Source of the DNA: Massilia rhizosphaerae | Lineage (GTDB): Bacteria; Pseudomonadota; Gammaproteobacteria; Burkholderiales; Burkholderiaceae_D | Direction: 5' to 3' | DNA: 64,000 bases | Assembly (NCBI RefSeq): GCF_016093545.1 | Contig: NZ_JADKYX010000011.1 | Coordinates: forward strand, 1-64,000 | In this document: piece after piece, positions 26,030 to 36,791 of the stretch | Layout of the letters: each line of letters starts with the position of its first letter | Position numbering within the stretch: the stretch's first letter is position 1 | Program-made: the position numbers and the translations under genes | The notes under the pieces: generated by a model | Database searches by the model: none | The model's input: only the letters and a program-made list of their open reading frames with translations | Told to the model about the DNA's origin: nothing

Positions 26030-27010
26030 TCACGCGGCGGCCCGTTTTTCCTGATCCGCCATCAGGTCGACGAAGGCCGCGTACGCGCGCCGCAAGCCTT
26101 CCGGCAACGGCGTATGCGCCTGCCAGCCGAGGGATTTCAGCTTGGACACGTCGAGCAGCTTGCGCGGCGTGCCGTCGGGCTTGCTGGTGTCGAACGCGAT
26201 GCGGCCGCGGTAGCCGACCGTTTCGCCGACGAGGCGCGCGAGCTCCGCGATCGTGACGTCCTCGCCCGTGCCGACGTTGATGTGCGAATGCATCGGATCC
26301 GTGTTTGCCGCATACGTGTCGTGGTCGAGGTTCATCACGTGGACGCTCGCCTCGGCCATGTCGTCCACGTACAGGAATTCGCGCATCGGCTTGCCGCTGC
26401 CCCAGATGACGACCTCGGGTGCGCCGCTCAGCTTGGCTTCGTGGAAGCGGCGCATCAGTGCCGGGATCACATGGCTGTTTTCCGGATGATAGTTGTCGCC
26501 AGGACCGTACAAATTCGTCGGCATCACGCTGCGGTAATCGGTGCCGTATTGCCGGTTATAGCTTTCGCACAGCTTGATGCCGGCGATCTTCGCCATCGCA
26601 TACGGTTCGTTGGTCGGCTCCAGCATGCCGCTCATCAAGTACTCTTCCTTGATCGGCTGCTGGGCCAGGCGCGGATAGATGCACGACGAGCCGAGGAACA
26701 GCAATTTCTTCACGCCGCTCTGCCACGCTTCGTGCACGACGTTCGCCTGCACCATCATGTTGTCGTAGATGAACTCGGCCGGATACGTGTTGTTCGCATG
26801 GATGCCGCCGACCTTGGCCGCGGCCAGGTAGACCTGGTCGATGCGCTCGTCGCGGAAGAAGGCGCGAACCTGGGCCTGGTCGGTCAGTTCGAGTTCCGCG
26901 TGGCTGCGCGTGACGATGTTCGTGTGGCCTTGCGCGCGCAGCACGCGCACGATGGCCGAGCCGACCAGCCCGTGATGGCCGGCCACGTAGATGCGGGGTT
27001 GAGTATTCAA
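26030..27010 (-). CDS. fcl: GDP-L-fucose synthase
   Basis: This bifunctional 3,5-epimerase/4-reductase turns GDP-4-keto-6-deoxymannose into GDP-L-fucose with NADPH. The 326-residue protein shows GHHGLVGSA (Rossmann loop, 11-19), the LGSSCIYPRLA segment and Tyr-x3-Lys in EPYAMAKIAG, all typical of WcaG/Fcl. The start is TTG at 27010 behind GGAG. It follows gmd by 3 bp and uses its product. Confidence 0.94.
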   Translation of the reverse strand: MNTQPRIYVAGHHGLVGSAIVRVLRAQGHTNIVTRSHAELELTDQAQVRAFFRDERIDQVYLAAAKVGGIHANNTYPAEFIYDNMMVQANVVHEAWQSGVKKLLFLGSSCIYPRLAQQPIKEEYLMSGMLEPTNEPYAMAKIAGIKLCESYNRQYGTDYRSVMPTNLYGPGDNYHPENSHVIPALMRRFHEAKLSGAPEVVIWGSGKPMREFLYVDDMAEASVHVMNLDHDTYAANTDPMHSHINVGTGEDVTIAELARLVGETVGYRGRIAFDTSKPDGTPRKLLDVSKLKSLGWQAHTPLPEGLRRAYAAFVDLMADQEKRAAA

Positions 27011-27013
27011 CGT

Positions 27014-28129
27014 TCACTCCAATGAAATTGCAACGTTGTAGCCATGCGATGCCAGCAGCTTGAGGCGGCGCGCCGTCTCGAGGTCGTGCGCCACCATCTC
27101 CTGCACCATCGCGTCGAAAGAGGTCCGCGGCTCCCAGCCCAGCCGGCGGCGCGCCTTGCCCGGATCCCCGAGCAGCGTCTCGACTTCCGTCGGACGGAAG
27201 TATTGCGGGTCGACGGCGACGATCGGTTGGCCCACCACGACCCCGGGCGCCTTGTCGCCGTGGACGGCGGCGATCACGCCGCGTTCGTGCACGCCTTCGC
27301 CCTGCCACGCGATCTCGATGCCCAGCTCGCGCGCCGCCACTTCGACGAAGTGGCGCACGGAATACTGGCGCCCGGTCGCGATCACGTAATCCTCCGGCAG
27401 GTCCTGTTGCAGCATGAGCCATTGCATCTCGACATAGTCGCGCGCATGGCCCCAGTCGCGCAGCGCGTCGAGGTTGCCTAGGTACAGTTGCTGCTCCAAG
27501 CCTTGCGAGATATTGGCCAAACCGCGCGTGATCTTGCGCGTGACGAACGTTTCGCCGCGGCGCGGGGATTCGTGGTTGAACAGGATGCCGTTGCAGGCAT
27601 ACAGGCCATATGCTTCGCGGTAGTTGACCGTGATCCAGTAGGCGTACAGCTTGGCCACGGCATACGGGCTGCGCGGATAGAACGGCGTCGTCTCGCGCTG
27701 CGGCGTTTCCTGCACGAGGCCGTACAGTTCCGACGTCGACGCCTGGTAGAACCGCGTCGTCTTTTCCAGGCCGAGGAAACGGATCGCTTCCAGCAGGCGC
27801 AAGGTGCCGATGGCGTCGACGTCGGCCGTGTATTCCGGCGATTCGAACGACACGGCCACGTGGCTCATCGCGCCCAGGTTGTAGACTTCGTCGGGCCTGA
27901 CCTCGCACATGATCCGGTTCAGGTTGGACGTGTCGGACAGGTCGCCGTAATGCAGGTGGAAGCGACTGTCTTCGACGTGCGGGTCCTGGTAGATGTGGTC
28001 GATCCGCTCCGTGTTGAAGAGCGAGGCGCGGCGCTTGATGCCGTGCACTTCGTAGCCCTTGGCCAGCAATAGTTCCGCGAGATAGGAACCGTCCTGTCCC
28101 GTCACACCCGTGATCAGCGCTTTTTTCAT
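27014..28129 (-). CDS. gmd: GDP-mannose 4,6-dehydratase
   Basis: Gmd converts GDP-mannose to GDP-4-keto-6-deoxy-D-mannose. The 371-residue product from the ATG at 28129 starts MKKALITGVTGQDGSYL, with the Rossmann loop at once, and has the QASTSELYG and PFYPRSPYAVAKLYA (Tyr-x3-Lys) motifs of the family. An in-frame ATG at 28165 would add 12 residues not seen in homologues. With manC upstream in the pathway and fcl immediately downstream, the locus is equipped to make GDP-L-fucose. Confidence 0.95.
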   Translation of the reverse strand: MKKALITGVTGQDGSYLAELLLAKGYEVHGIKRRASLFNTERIDHIYQDPHVEDSRFHLHYGDLSDTSNLNRIMCEVRPDEVYNLGAMSHVAVSFESPEYTADVDAIGTLRLLEAIRFLGLEKTTRFYQASTSELYGLVQETPQRETTPFYPRSPYAVAKLYAYWITVNYREAYGLYACNGILFNHESPRRGETFVTRKITRGLANISQGLEQQLYLGNLDALRDWGHARDYVEMQWLMLQQDLPEDYVIATGRQYSVRHFVEVAARELGIEIAWQGEGVHERGVIAAVHGDKAPGVVVGQPIVAVDPQYFRPTEVETLLGDPGKARRRLGWEPRTSFDAMVQEMVAHDLETARRLKLLASHGYNVAISLE

Positions 28130-28296
28130 TGCCTGCTTCCCTGGCGAAATGTTATGCAAAGTCAATAAATAATTGCAATCTCATCAATTATTCTACGCAG
28201 CCCATCCGGCGCCGCAAGCGCCGATCCGTTTGAATCTGCCTCTTTAAGTCGAACCTAAGCGACCCCAAAGTGATCCCACTTAGCGGGCCCCATGGA

Positions 28297-29676
28297 TCAG
28301 AACGCGTTCTCGCGCGTGAGCACCACTTTCACGGTCTTGAGCACGATCCACAGGTCCAGCCACAGCGACCAGTTGCGCAGGTAGTCGAGGTCGTACTGGA
28401 TGCGCGCCTCCATCTTGTCCAGCGTGGCAGTTTCACCACGCAGGCCGTTGACCTGCGCCCAACCGGTGATCCCCGGTTTGACCTTATGCCGCAGCATGTA
28501 TCCCTTGATCAGCTTGCGATATTGTTCGTTGTGCGCGACCGCGTGCGGACGCGGTCCGACGATGCTCATCCGGCCTTGCAGCACGTTAATGAACTGCGGC
28601 AATTCATCGAGCGACGTGCGGCGCAGGAAACGGCCGATGGGCGTCACGCGGTCGTCGTCCTTGCGGGCCTGCACGACGGTACCGCCGTTTTCCATCACCT
28701 TCATCGAGCGGAATTTGTAGACGATGATTTCCTCGCCATACAGGCCGTAGCGGCGCTGGCGGAAGATGACCGGGCCGCGCGAACTCATCCTGACGGCCAC
28801 GGCGACCACCAGCATCAGCGGCGCCAGCAACAGCAGGATGAGGCAGGACAGCACGATGTCGGACGCGCGTTTGATCGTGCTGTTCAGGCCCATGAACGGC
28901 GTCTCGCAGATCGCGATGACGGGCATGCCGCCGACGTTGTCGAAGCGCGCCTGCATCAGGTCGAAGATGTAGACGTCGGGCAGGAAATAGACGGACGCCG
29001 TGGTGTCCTGCAACTCGTCGATGAGCTTGCGGATGCGCGGCTGCGCCGAGATCGGCTGGCTGATGAAGATCATCTTGATGCCGTGGCTGCGCACGTACTG
29101 CGCCAGCTCGCTCGTCTTGCCCAGCATCGGATGCGGCAGTTGGGCCGGGCGGCGGTCGCCGTCGCGGTCGTCGAAGAAGCCGCGCACCTGCATGAAGAGG
29201 TTCGGATGGCGATCGCAGACGCCGGCGAACTTGAGGCCGACGTCGTTGACGCCGACGACGACCACGGACCGCACTTCCTTGCTCGTGCCGGGCCGGTTGG
29301 CCACGCGCACGGCGATGTGGCTGCCCAGGAGAATCAGCGGCGTGGCGACGGCCCAGGCCAGCAGCACGCGCTCGTCGTAATAGTATTTGAGGCCGCTGGA
29401 CGAACCGAGGAACATCAGCACGGCCAGCGTCACGCACCAGCCGAATACCGTGTCGCGCGCATACGCCCACATCCGGCCGCTGCGCCACGTGCGGTACGGG
29501 TCGACGTGCTGGTAGACGGCCGACGAAATGAAAAAGGCGAGAACCATCAACACCAGCAGGTAGCCCGAGAACGGCTCATGGAACAGCAGCGCAGACAGAT
29601 ACAGCGTGCCCATGATGATCAGCGGATCGAGTACGCGCTGGAAAAACGAGATCAGCGGTATGTCATTGACGGTCAT
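28297..29676 (-). CDS. Undecaprenyl-phosphate sugar phosphotransferase (WcaJ/EpsB type)
   Basis: This priming polyprenyl-phosphate hexose-1-phosphate transferase has 459 residues from ATG 29676. Four or five membrane helices (about 10-120) precede a CoA-binding-like region (about 130-260, VVVVGVNDVG). The catalytic C-terminal domain has KRASDIVLS, FRQRRYGLYGEEI, FRSMK, RRTSLDELPQ and VGPRPHAV. It starts repeat-unit synthesis, probably with glucose-1-phosphate as in most homologues. Between it and gmd lies a 167-bp AT-rich gap that may carry an internal promoter. Confidence 0.93.
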   Translation of the reverse strand: MTVNDIPLISFFQRVLDPLIIMGTLYLSALLFHEPFSGYLLVLMVLAFFISSAVYQHVDPYRTWRSGRMWAYARDTVFGWCVTLAVLMFLGSSSGLKYYYDERVLLAWAVATPLILLGSHIAVRVANRPGTSKEVRSVVVVGVNDVGLKFAGVCDRHPNLFMQVRGFFDDRDGDRRPAQLPHPMLGKTSELAQYVRSHGIKMIFISQPISAQPRIRKLIDELQDTTASVYFLPDVYIFDLMQARFDNVGGMPVIAICETPFMGLNSTIKRASDIVLSCLILLLLAPLMLVVAVAVRMSSRGPVIFRQRRYGLYGEEIIVYKFRSMKVMENGGTVVQARKDDDRVTPIGRFLRRTSLDELPQFINVLQGRMSIVGPRPHAVAHNEQYRKLIKGYMLRHKVKPGITGWAQVNGLRGETATLDKMEARIQYDLDYLRNWSLWLDLWIVLKTVKVVLTRENAF

Positions 29677-29684
29677 AAATTCGA

Positions 29685-30881
29685 TCAGAACTGCGCACTG
29701 GCCGACAGCGTCACGCTGTTCGACGTGAAGCTGCCGGTGCCGAGCACCACCGACCCGCTGCGCGCCTGGTGCGCAAGCCCGGCCGACACGTGCACGGTCG
29801 GGCGCGGCGACCACGTCGCGGACAGGCTGCTCGTGCGGATGGAGTCGCGGATGTCGCCCAGCCCGGCGAACGTCGCGCGGGCGTTGTAGTTGCGCCGTTC
29901 GTAGACGGCGTCGGCATTCACCTTGATCTTGGCCGTCGCATCCCATTGGGCGCCGATGCTGGCGCCCTTGTTCAGCGTATAGCTCACCACCGTGCTTTCC
30001 AGCGGCGCGAAATCGCGCCAGACGGCCGCGTTATAGGTCATCTTGCCGCGCGGCTGGTAGGTGGCCTTGATCTTGCCCGCCATGCCGCTCGTCCTGCCCG
30101 CGCCGAACGAGGGCTGGTCGCGCCGCGTGTAGCCGACGAGCGCGTCGAAGGTCGTCGAGCCCGTGGCCAGCCACAGCACCCGGGCCTTCAGCTCGTCCTG
30201 CGTGAAATTGTCGTTGAGAAGGAACGGGCCGACGGGGCGCGGATACGGATACGTGCCCTTCACCCGGCGCGCCACGAGGCCGACCGTGCTGCCGCTGCTG
30301 GGCAGGTAATCGAGCTCCAGCTCGCTCGCATCTTCCGTGCGGTTGTTGTAGCGCTGGGCGAACAGCGCGTAATCGTATTTGTCGCGCTGGAAGCCCGTGC
30401 GCACGCGCCAGGACGAGTGGAAACGCCACGCGCCTTCCGCGAACTGGGTGCGGCTGCGGCGCAGGTTGCGTTCGTTGCTCTGGAAATCGGTGTACGGCGC
30501 CAGCACCTGTTCGTAGGTCGTGCCGATCTTGCCTTCCAGGTGGTTGCCGAGTTGCCAGAACCACGTTGCCTGCAAGTCCTTGCCATCGTAATTGAGCTGT
30601 TTGAAGTGATTGAAATCGTACTTGGACAGCTTGGCCACGATGGAAATCCGTTGCCGGCTATAGGTGTTATCGAAGATTAATCCGCCCTCCCGCTGCCACC
30701 ATGAATCGGCGCGGGTGCCGTCGAACGCGGGCTGGCCGTCCGGCACGCGCAGCAAGTTGTCGTCGTGGCCGTAGGCAACGCCAGCATACAGGTGGAGCGC
30801 ATCGTTCGGGCCGGCGCCGGCCGGCAGCGAGAACAGGGAGCACAGCAACAGGGCAAGGGGGCGTACGCGGGAATTCAACAT
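29685..30881 (-). CDS. epsL: EpsL, exosortase-locus outer-membrane beta-barrel protein
   Basis: This 398-residue protein with a signal peptide (cleaved after AGA near 23) consists of alternating aromatic and polar stretches and ends in Phe, like outer-membrane barrels inserted by the Bam complex. It matches the EpsL family found with XrtB. The function is unknown; a structural or export role at the outer membrane is inferred. It is separated by 38 bp from the CAAX-protease gene and by 8 bp from the sugar transferase. Confidence 0.88.
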   Translation of the reverse strand: MLNSRVRPLALLLCSLFSLPAGAGPNDALHLYAGVAYGHDDNLLRVPDGQPAFDGTRADSWWQREGGLIFDNTYSRQRISIVAKLSKYDFNHFKQLNYDGKDLQATWFWQLGNHLEGKIGTTYEQVLAPYTDFQSNERNLRRSRTQFAEGAWRFHSSWRVRTGFQRDKYDYALFAQRYNNRTEDASELELDYLPSSGSTVGLVARRVKGTYPYPRPVGPFLLNDNFTQDELKARVLWLATGSTTFDALVGYTRRDQPSFGAGRTSGMAGKIKATYQPRGKMTYNAAVWRDFAPLESTVVSYTLNKGASIGAQWDATAKIKVNADAVYERRNYNARATFAGLGDIRDSIRTSSLSATWSPRPTVHVSAGLAHQARSGSVVLGTGSFTSNSVTLSASAQF

Positions 30882-30919
30882 GGTTGTTTATCTTCTTGAA
30901 GTGTTAATTGCCGGACGAC

Positions 30920-31645
30920 TTACCAGTAAGACCAGCTGCCGGTTCGAACCACCCACACACCCAGCAGGCCGTTGGTCACGGCATGCGCGAGGATCGGCGA
31001 CCACAAGTTGCGGTGACGCATGTACAGCAGGCTGTAGGCCGCACCGGCCACGATCCCCGCAAGCCAGAGGTTATGTTCGAAGCCGAACAGCAGGACGGTA
31101 ATGACGAAGCTTTTGGTACTCGGTTGAGAGGGCTCAACGGATTCGAAATCCGGGTCGTCGACCCATCGCATCAGGAAAGAACGCCAAAACAATTCCTCCA
31201 TGATGGGCACGACGAGCGCGGCGCCCGCGATGCGGATCGCCACGAGCAACCAGGCGATGCGGCCGTCGACGCGCGGGTCGTAGCCGGCCGGCGCACCGAC
31301 GACCATCCAGCCGGCGTCCAGGCTGATCCACAGAACGAACACGGCGACGCCCGCCGCCAGCGCGATCGCGGCGGTCGAAGGTGCCAAACGGAAACGGGAG
31401 AGTTCGTGATAGCGGCGCCAGAACAGCGCCAGCAACAAGGCCACGAGGGCGATCTTGGCGGGGTACAGCCAGCGCAGGGCGTCCGGCCGGACACCCAGGC
31501 GCTCGCTCACGTCGCCGATGACGATGAAGAGGAGATACGCGGCGAAGGGCAGGATGCGGATCCAGGCCGCGCGGTTGAACATGGGAGCGTCGGCGGGGAT
31601 GGCTGCCGTGGCGGGCACGGCGTAGCGGTCGTCATGCTCAGTCAT
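30920..31645 (-). CDS. Exosortase-locus CAAX-type (CPBP) membrane protease
   Basis: This 241-residue polytopic protein has about seven or eight hydrophobic segments and the CPBP/ABI motifs: EELFWRSFLMRW, FGFEHN and HAVTNGLLGVW. Such CAAX prenyl-protease-related proteins recur beside XrtB and other PEP-CTERM exosortases; their substrates are unknown. The GGAG ribosome site lies four bases before the ATG. It begins 54 bp after the uup stop and could be read from the uup transcript. Confidence 0.88.
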   Translation of the reverse strand: MTEHDDRYAVPATAAIPADAPMFNRAAWIRILPFAAYLLFIVIGDVSERLGVRPDALRWLYPAKIALVALLLALFWRRYHELSRFRLAPSTAAIALAAGVAVFVLWISLDAGWMVVGAPAGYDPRVDGRIAWLLVAIRIAGAALVVPIMEELFWRSFLMRWVDDPDFESVEPSQPSTKSFVITVLLFGFEHNLWLAGIVAGAAYSLLYMRHRNLWSPILAHAVTNGLLGVWVVRTGSWSYW

Positions 31646-31699
31646 GTTTCTCCGTCAGCGGGCGCCTGGCCCGCGCTTTTCGATGCGCTAGCGCATGGA

Positions 31700-33625
<1,926 letters not shown>

Positions 33626-33760
33626 GGTGTAAGCGGCCGCGACGCGCATCCGCGCGCGGACATCGATGAAAAGTGTGAGAAAGCAGGCATTGTACCGAAG
33701 GGGGACCCGGCCTGATGAATCGCCGCGTTGCGGATGGGGAATCGGTGGAATCGGCGGGAA

Positions 33761-33835
33761 TGGTGTCGCCAGCAGGAATCGAACCTGCATCTAAGTCTTA
33801 GGAGGACCTTGTACTATCCATTGTACTATGGCGAC
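33761..33835 (-). tRNA. tRNA-Arg (anticodon CCT)
   Basis: The minus strand folds as a 75-nt tRNA: acceptor GTCGCCA/TGGCGAC, D-arm closed by GTAC/GTAC, anticodon arm AGGTC-CTCCTAA-GACTT with CCT at the anticodon, T-arm GCAGG-TTCGATT-CCTGC and an encoded CCA end. It reads the AGG codon. No duplicated 3' fragment was seen nearby, so it is not obviously an integration site. Confidence 0.95.
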
Positions 33836-33916
33836 ACGCTGCGCTCGGCAGTCGACTATTCTACCTGACGGACGTGCCTCCCACAATCGCCTCGCGCACC
33901 GGGCTGCCCGCGGGCG

Positions 33917-35845
33917 TCAACTCAGGACCCAGTACAGGTTGTAGCGGTCGTGCGCGATGCGGTAGTACGGCACCAGCTCCCGCTTCGGGCCCGCTGCGTC
34001 CAGGTCGAACACGAGCCCGCGGTCGCGGCGCCGCACCACGGTCTCGATACCCGCACCATTCAGCTTCAGCGCAGGAACCTCGTACTTCTCGTGGATCTTC
34101 ATCCCGTATCCATTTCCCGCGACGACATCGGAGCCGGGCGTGTAACCGTCCCGGCCAAGACGCCCCGCCAGCACGAGCGGGCCATACATGACCGCGACCA
34201 CGCCCGGCGCGCCGGGCAAGGGCGCCGAATACACGTGCATCGGCATCTCGACCTCGAGCACGTCGCCGTCGCGCCAGGTGCGCCTGACCTCCACGTAGCG
34301 GGCGGCCTGGTCGCTCTCGGCCACGACGCGGCCGTTCAGCCGCACCGTCAGGCGCCGGCACCAGGCCGGGTGACGCAACCGGACCGCGAATTCCCTGGGC
34401 CGCGCCATCCCGAACGCCAGGCGCGCGCTACCCTCTTCCGGGAACCGCGTGGTCTGGCGCAGGCGCACGCCTTGCCCGGCCCAATGCAGCTCGGACGCGA
34501 TGTACAGATTCACGAACAGGGCGTCGTTGCCGTGAAAATAGATGGCATTCCCGTGCTTCGCATGGTTCTCCATGCCCGTTCCGGTGCAACACCAGAACGA
34601 TTGCTCCGGCATGCCATAGTGCTTGCGATAGCCGGGACGCGTAGGCTGGAAATAGGTCACCATGCCGCTGTCGGGGTCCTGCGAGCCGAGTATCCCGTTC
34701 AGCAGCGCGCGCTCGTAGTAGTCGGCGTAATGCGCCGACGGACTCTCGGCAAACAGCGCATGGGTCAGCCGCAGCATGTTGTAGGTGCCGCAGGTTTCCA
34801 TCGTCAGGACCGAGCCCAGCCGTTCTTCCGTCTGCGGGACGGGAAAGAACTTCTCCTCGTCGCCATGCCCGCCGGTGGCATACGACCGCTGTTCCACCAC
34901 GTTGGTCCAGAAGTAATGCGCAGCCTGCCGGTACGCCGTCCGTCCGGTGAGCCCATGCAGCCGCGCGAAGCCCACCACCTTCGGGATCTGGGTGTTGGCA
35001 TGCAGGCCGTCCAGGATGTCGCGTCCTTCGGCCAGCGGGTCGAGCAGCGCGCGGTGGCTGAACCGTTCGGCCAGGCGCAGGTAGCGCGTCTCCCCGGTCA
35101 GCGCATGCAAGTCCGCCAGGACTTCATTCATGCCGCCGTGCTCGAGCTCGAGCATCTTCTGGAAGCGCACGTCGTCCAGCGGCCGTGCCGCCGCGTCGAT
35201 CCAGTCGCCCATGCCCGTCAGGATGGGGAGTGCCTCGGCGTTGTTGGCATGCAGATGCGCGTCGCGCAATCCGGCCATGATCTTGTGTATCGTGTACCAC
35301 GGCACGCCGGCGACCGGTTGCCCCGCCAGGCAATGGCGCAGTTGCGTCTCGCCGTCGGGAAATCCGCATACGAGGCGGCCGGGCGCCGCGTCGCGGCAGG
35401 CGCGCAGTTCGCTCACGACATAGTCCACCCGCGCGCGCATCGTCGCCTGCCCGGTTGCCGCCCACATCATGGAAGCCGCGCTCAGGAAGTGACCCAGCGT
35501 GTGGCCGGGACACAGATCCATCGATTCCCAGCCGCCATACACCGGCGCCCTGGGCGCCAGGCCGGCGTTGGCGCGGAAATTGTGCAGCAGGCGGTCGCAA
35601 TTCAGCGATTCCAGGTAGCGCAGGTCGAGCTCCTGGGACTTGCGGAAAGGACCGTCGAGCAAGCGCACATCGGCGAGGGCGAAGGGCCGCACGGACTCAT
35701 CCTTGTCCATTTCCCGGGCCGCCGCGGCGCGCCATCCCGCCAGCAGCGGCGCGGCCGCCAGCGACTGCACCAGGCGGCGCCGGCGCACGTCCGCGGGCAG
35801 CGTGTCGGCCGCGGTGTCGACGGGGTTCATGTTCTGGAATGTCAT
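33917..35845 (-). CDS. Glycoside hydrolase family 127 protein (beta-L-arabinofuranosidase-like)
   Basis: This protein of about 642 residues has the GH127 (DUF1680) catalytic landmarks: TMETCGTYNML, which supplies the Glu and Cys of the zinc-cysteine centre, and FWCCTGTG. The N-terminus holds RRRRLVQSLAAAPLLAGW, a likely Tat signal. Homologues remove beta-L-arabinofuranose from plant glycans. Starts at 35881, 35845 and 35830 are possible; none has a strong ribosome site. The gene stands alone between the tRNA and the T6SS remnant and may be accessory. Confidence 0.88.
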   Translation of the reverse strand: MTFQNMNPVDTAADTLPADVRRRRLVQSLAAAPLLAGWRAAAAREMDKDESVRPFALADVRLLDGPFRKSQELDLRYLESLNCDRLLHNFRANAGLAPRAPVYGGWESMDLCPGHTLGHFLSAASMMWAATGQATMRARVDYVVSELRACRDAAPGRLVCGFPDGETQLRHCLAGQPVAGVPWYTIHKIMAGLRDAHLHANNAEALPILTGMGDWIDAAARPLDDVRFQKMLELEHGGMNEVLADLHALTGETRYLRLAERFSHRALLDPLAEGRDILDGLHANTQIPKVVGFARLHGLTGRTAYRQAAHYFWTNVVEQRSYATGGHGDEEKFFPVPQTEERLGSVLTMETCGTYNMLRLTHALFAESPSAHYADYYERALLNGILGSQDPDSGMVTYFQPTRPGYRKHYGMPEQSFWCCTGTGMENHAKHGNAIYFHGNDALFVNLYIASELHWAGQGVRLRQTTRFPEEGSARLAFGMARPREFAVRLRHPAWCRRLTVRLNGRVVAESDQAARYVEVRRTWRDGDVLEVEMPMHVYSAPLPGAPGVVAVMYGPLVLAGRLGRDGYTPGSDVVAGNGYGMKIHEKYEVPALKLNGAGIETVVRRRDRGLVFDLDAAGPKRELVPYYRIAHDRYNLYWVLS

Positions 35846-36158
35846 GTTGGATAGTAGGTTGTAGAGAAAGGGCGCCTGCATGGTCCAGCGTCCGCGGCCG
35901 GTCCCCTCATGCAGTGGCGATCACGACAGATTGTACTTCATAAATAAAAAACATCCGCATAAATCCGCTGCACGTCCGCGCAAACGCCACGCCGGGCGCG
36001 GGCGCGTCGCGTCATGGACGATCCGCTCATTCCCGGCTTATCGAAGCCTCAATTCTGACTTACACAGGACAATAAAATCCCGATGTTTTCGCCGGAAGAA
36101 TTGAATGACCGCGACGTAGCTCTAGTTATCCCTCGCGGGTACTAATTCACCCTACCGA
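35846..36158. other. Intergenic stretch between GH127 and immunity genes
   Basis: These 313 bases hold no convincing gene. The part nearest the GH127 start is AT-rich (TTCATAAATAAAAAACATCC, 35938-35957) and may contain its promoter. Composition shifts to lower GC towards the T6SS remnant. No inverted repeat or tRNA-like sequence was recognised. Confidence 0.5.
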
Positions 36159-36776
36159 TCAAAAGGGCGGGGCGGTGATTACGTCCAGTGGTGCCAGCTG
36201 TGCAAGCAATACCAAATGCTCGACAGCTTTAACCTTTTGCAAGTGCCCTAACGTAGATGTGCCACCTAAAGCCAATGCCGGGACGAACCCATACATTTCA
36301 TCAGGCTTCAAACGGCCCAGCTTTTTTAATGCCGGAGTGAACAGGTCTGCAAAGTCGTTTGCCTGGCGGGAAAGTGCACCAAAAAACAGTCGCATGCCAA
36401 AATCCATTTTTTCGCCGACGAATCGTGATTCTCGAGGAATACAATAAGAGCCAGGCGCAAAAATGCTCAGAGAGTTACCCGTTTTTTCTCCCCAAAAATA
36501 CAGCTCGCCAAAAGCACTCCGAGCGATAAGGTGATAGGCATCTTGCTCCATAAACGCAGTGTCACCAATCCATGCCTCCAGCACTGGATCATACTCTTGC
36601 GGGTCAACTGTCCAGAACAGCCCCTCAGCGTAGCCACACCACCCATGCTCTTCCCAGTAGCTCAACAATTGATCGGGTAGCTTTCCCCGGTATCGATCAA
36701 TGCTTGAGGGCGGCACATAACGCCGGTCGATTGCTGGGCCGAACCCGCTCAAAAAACCAGCAAAGTCTTCATCCAT
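36159..36776 (-). CDS. Tdi1-like T6SS immunity protein (GAD-like / DUF1851)
   Basis: This 205-residue soluble protein has a GAD-like N-terminal part (residues 1-110, with YRGKLPDQLLSYWEEHGW and FWTVDPQEYDP) and a DUF1851-type C-terminal part (DEMYGFVPALALGG, VKAVEHLVLLAQL). That combination is known for Tdi1, the cytoplasmic inhibitor of the Tde1 DNase. It follows the Ntox15 gene by 15 bp, with ribosome site GAGG ten bases before the ATG. It is intact although the toxin gene is broken, so it may still give protection as an orphan immunity gene. Confidence 0.85.
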   Translation of the reverse strand: MDEDFAGFLSGFGPAIDRRYVPPSSIDRYRGKLPDQLLSYWEEHGWCGYAEGLFWTVDPQEYDPVLEAWIGDTAFMEQDAYHLIARSAFGELYFWGEKTGNSLSIFAPGSYCIPRESRFVGEKMDFGMRLFFGALSRQANDFADLFTPALKKLGRLKPDEMYGFVPALALGGTSTLGHLQKVKAVEHLVLLAQLAPLDVITAPPF

Positions 36777-36791
36777 TTTTTGATTTTCCTC

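Noticed and set aside
25773..26033. Longer start for epsD
   Set aside because: The extra residues come from the dispersed repeat and would bury the lipoprotein signal.
28130..28296. Terminator between the sugar transferase and gmd
   Set aside because: A CGGCGC/GCGCCG stem is present near 28208-28225 but has no T tract in either direction.
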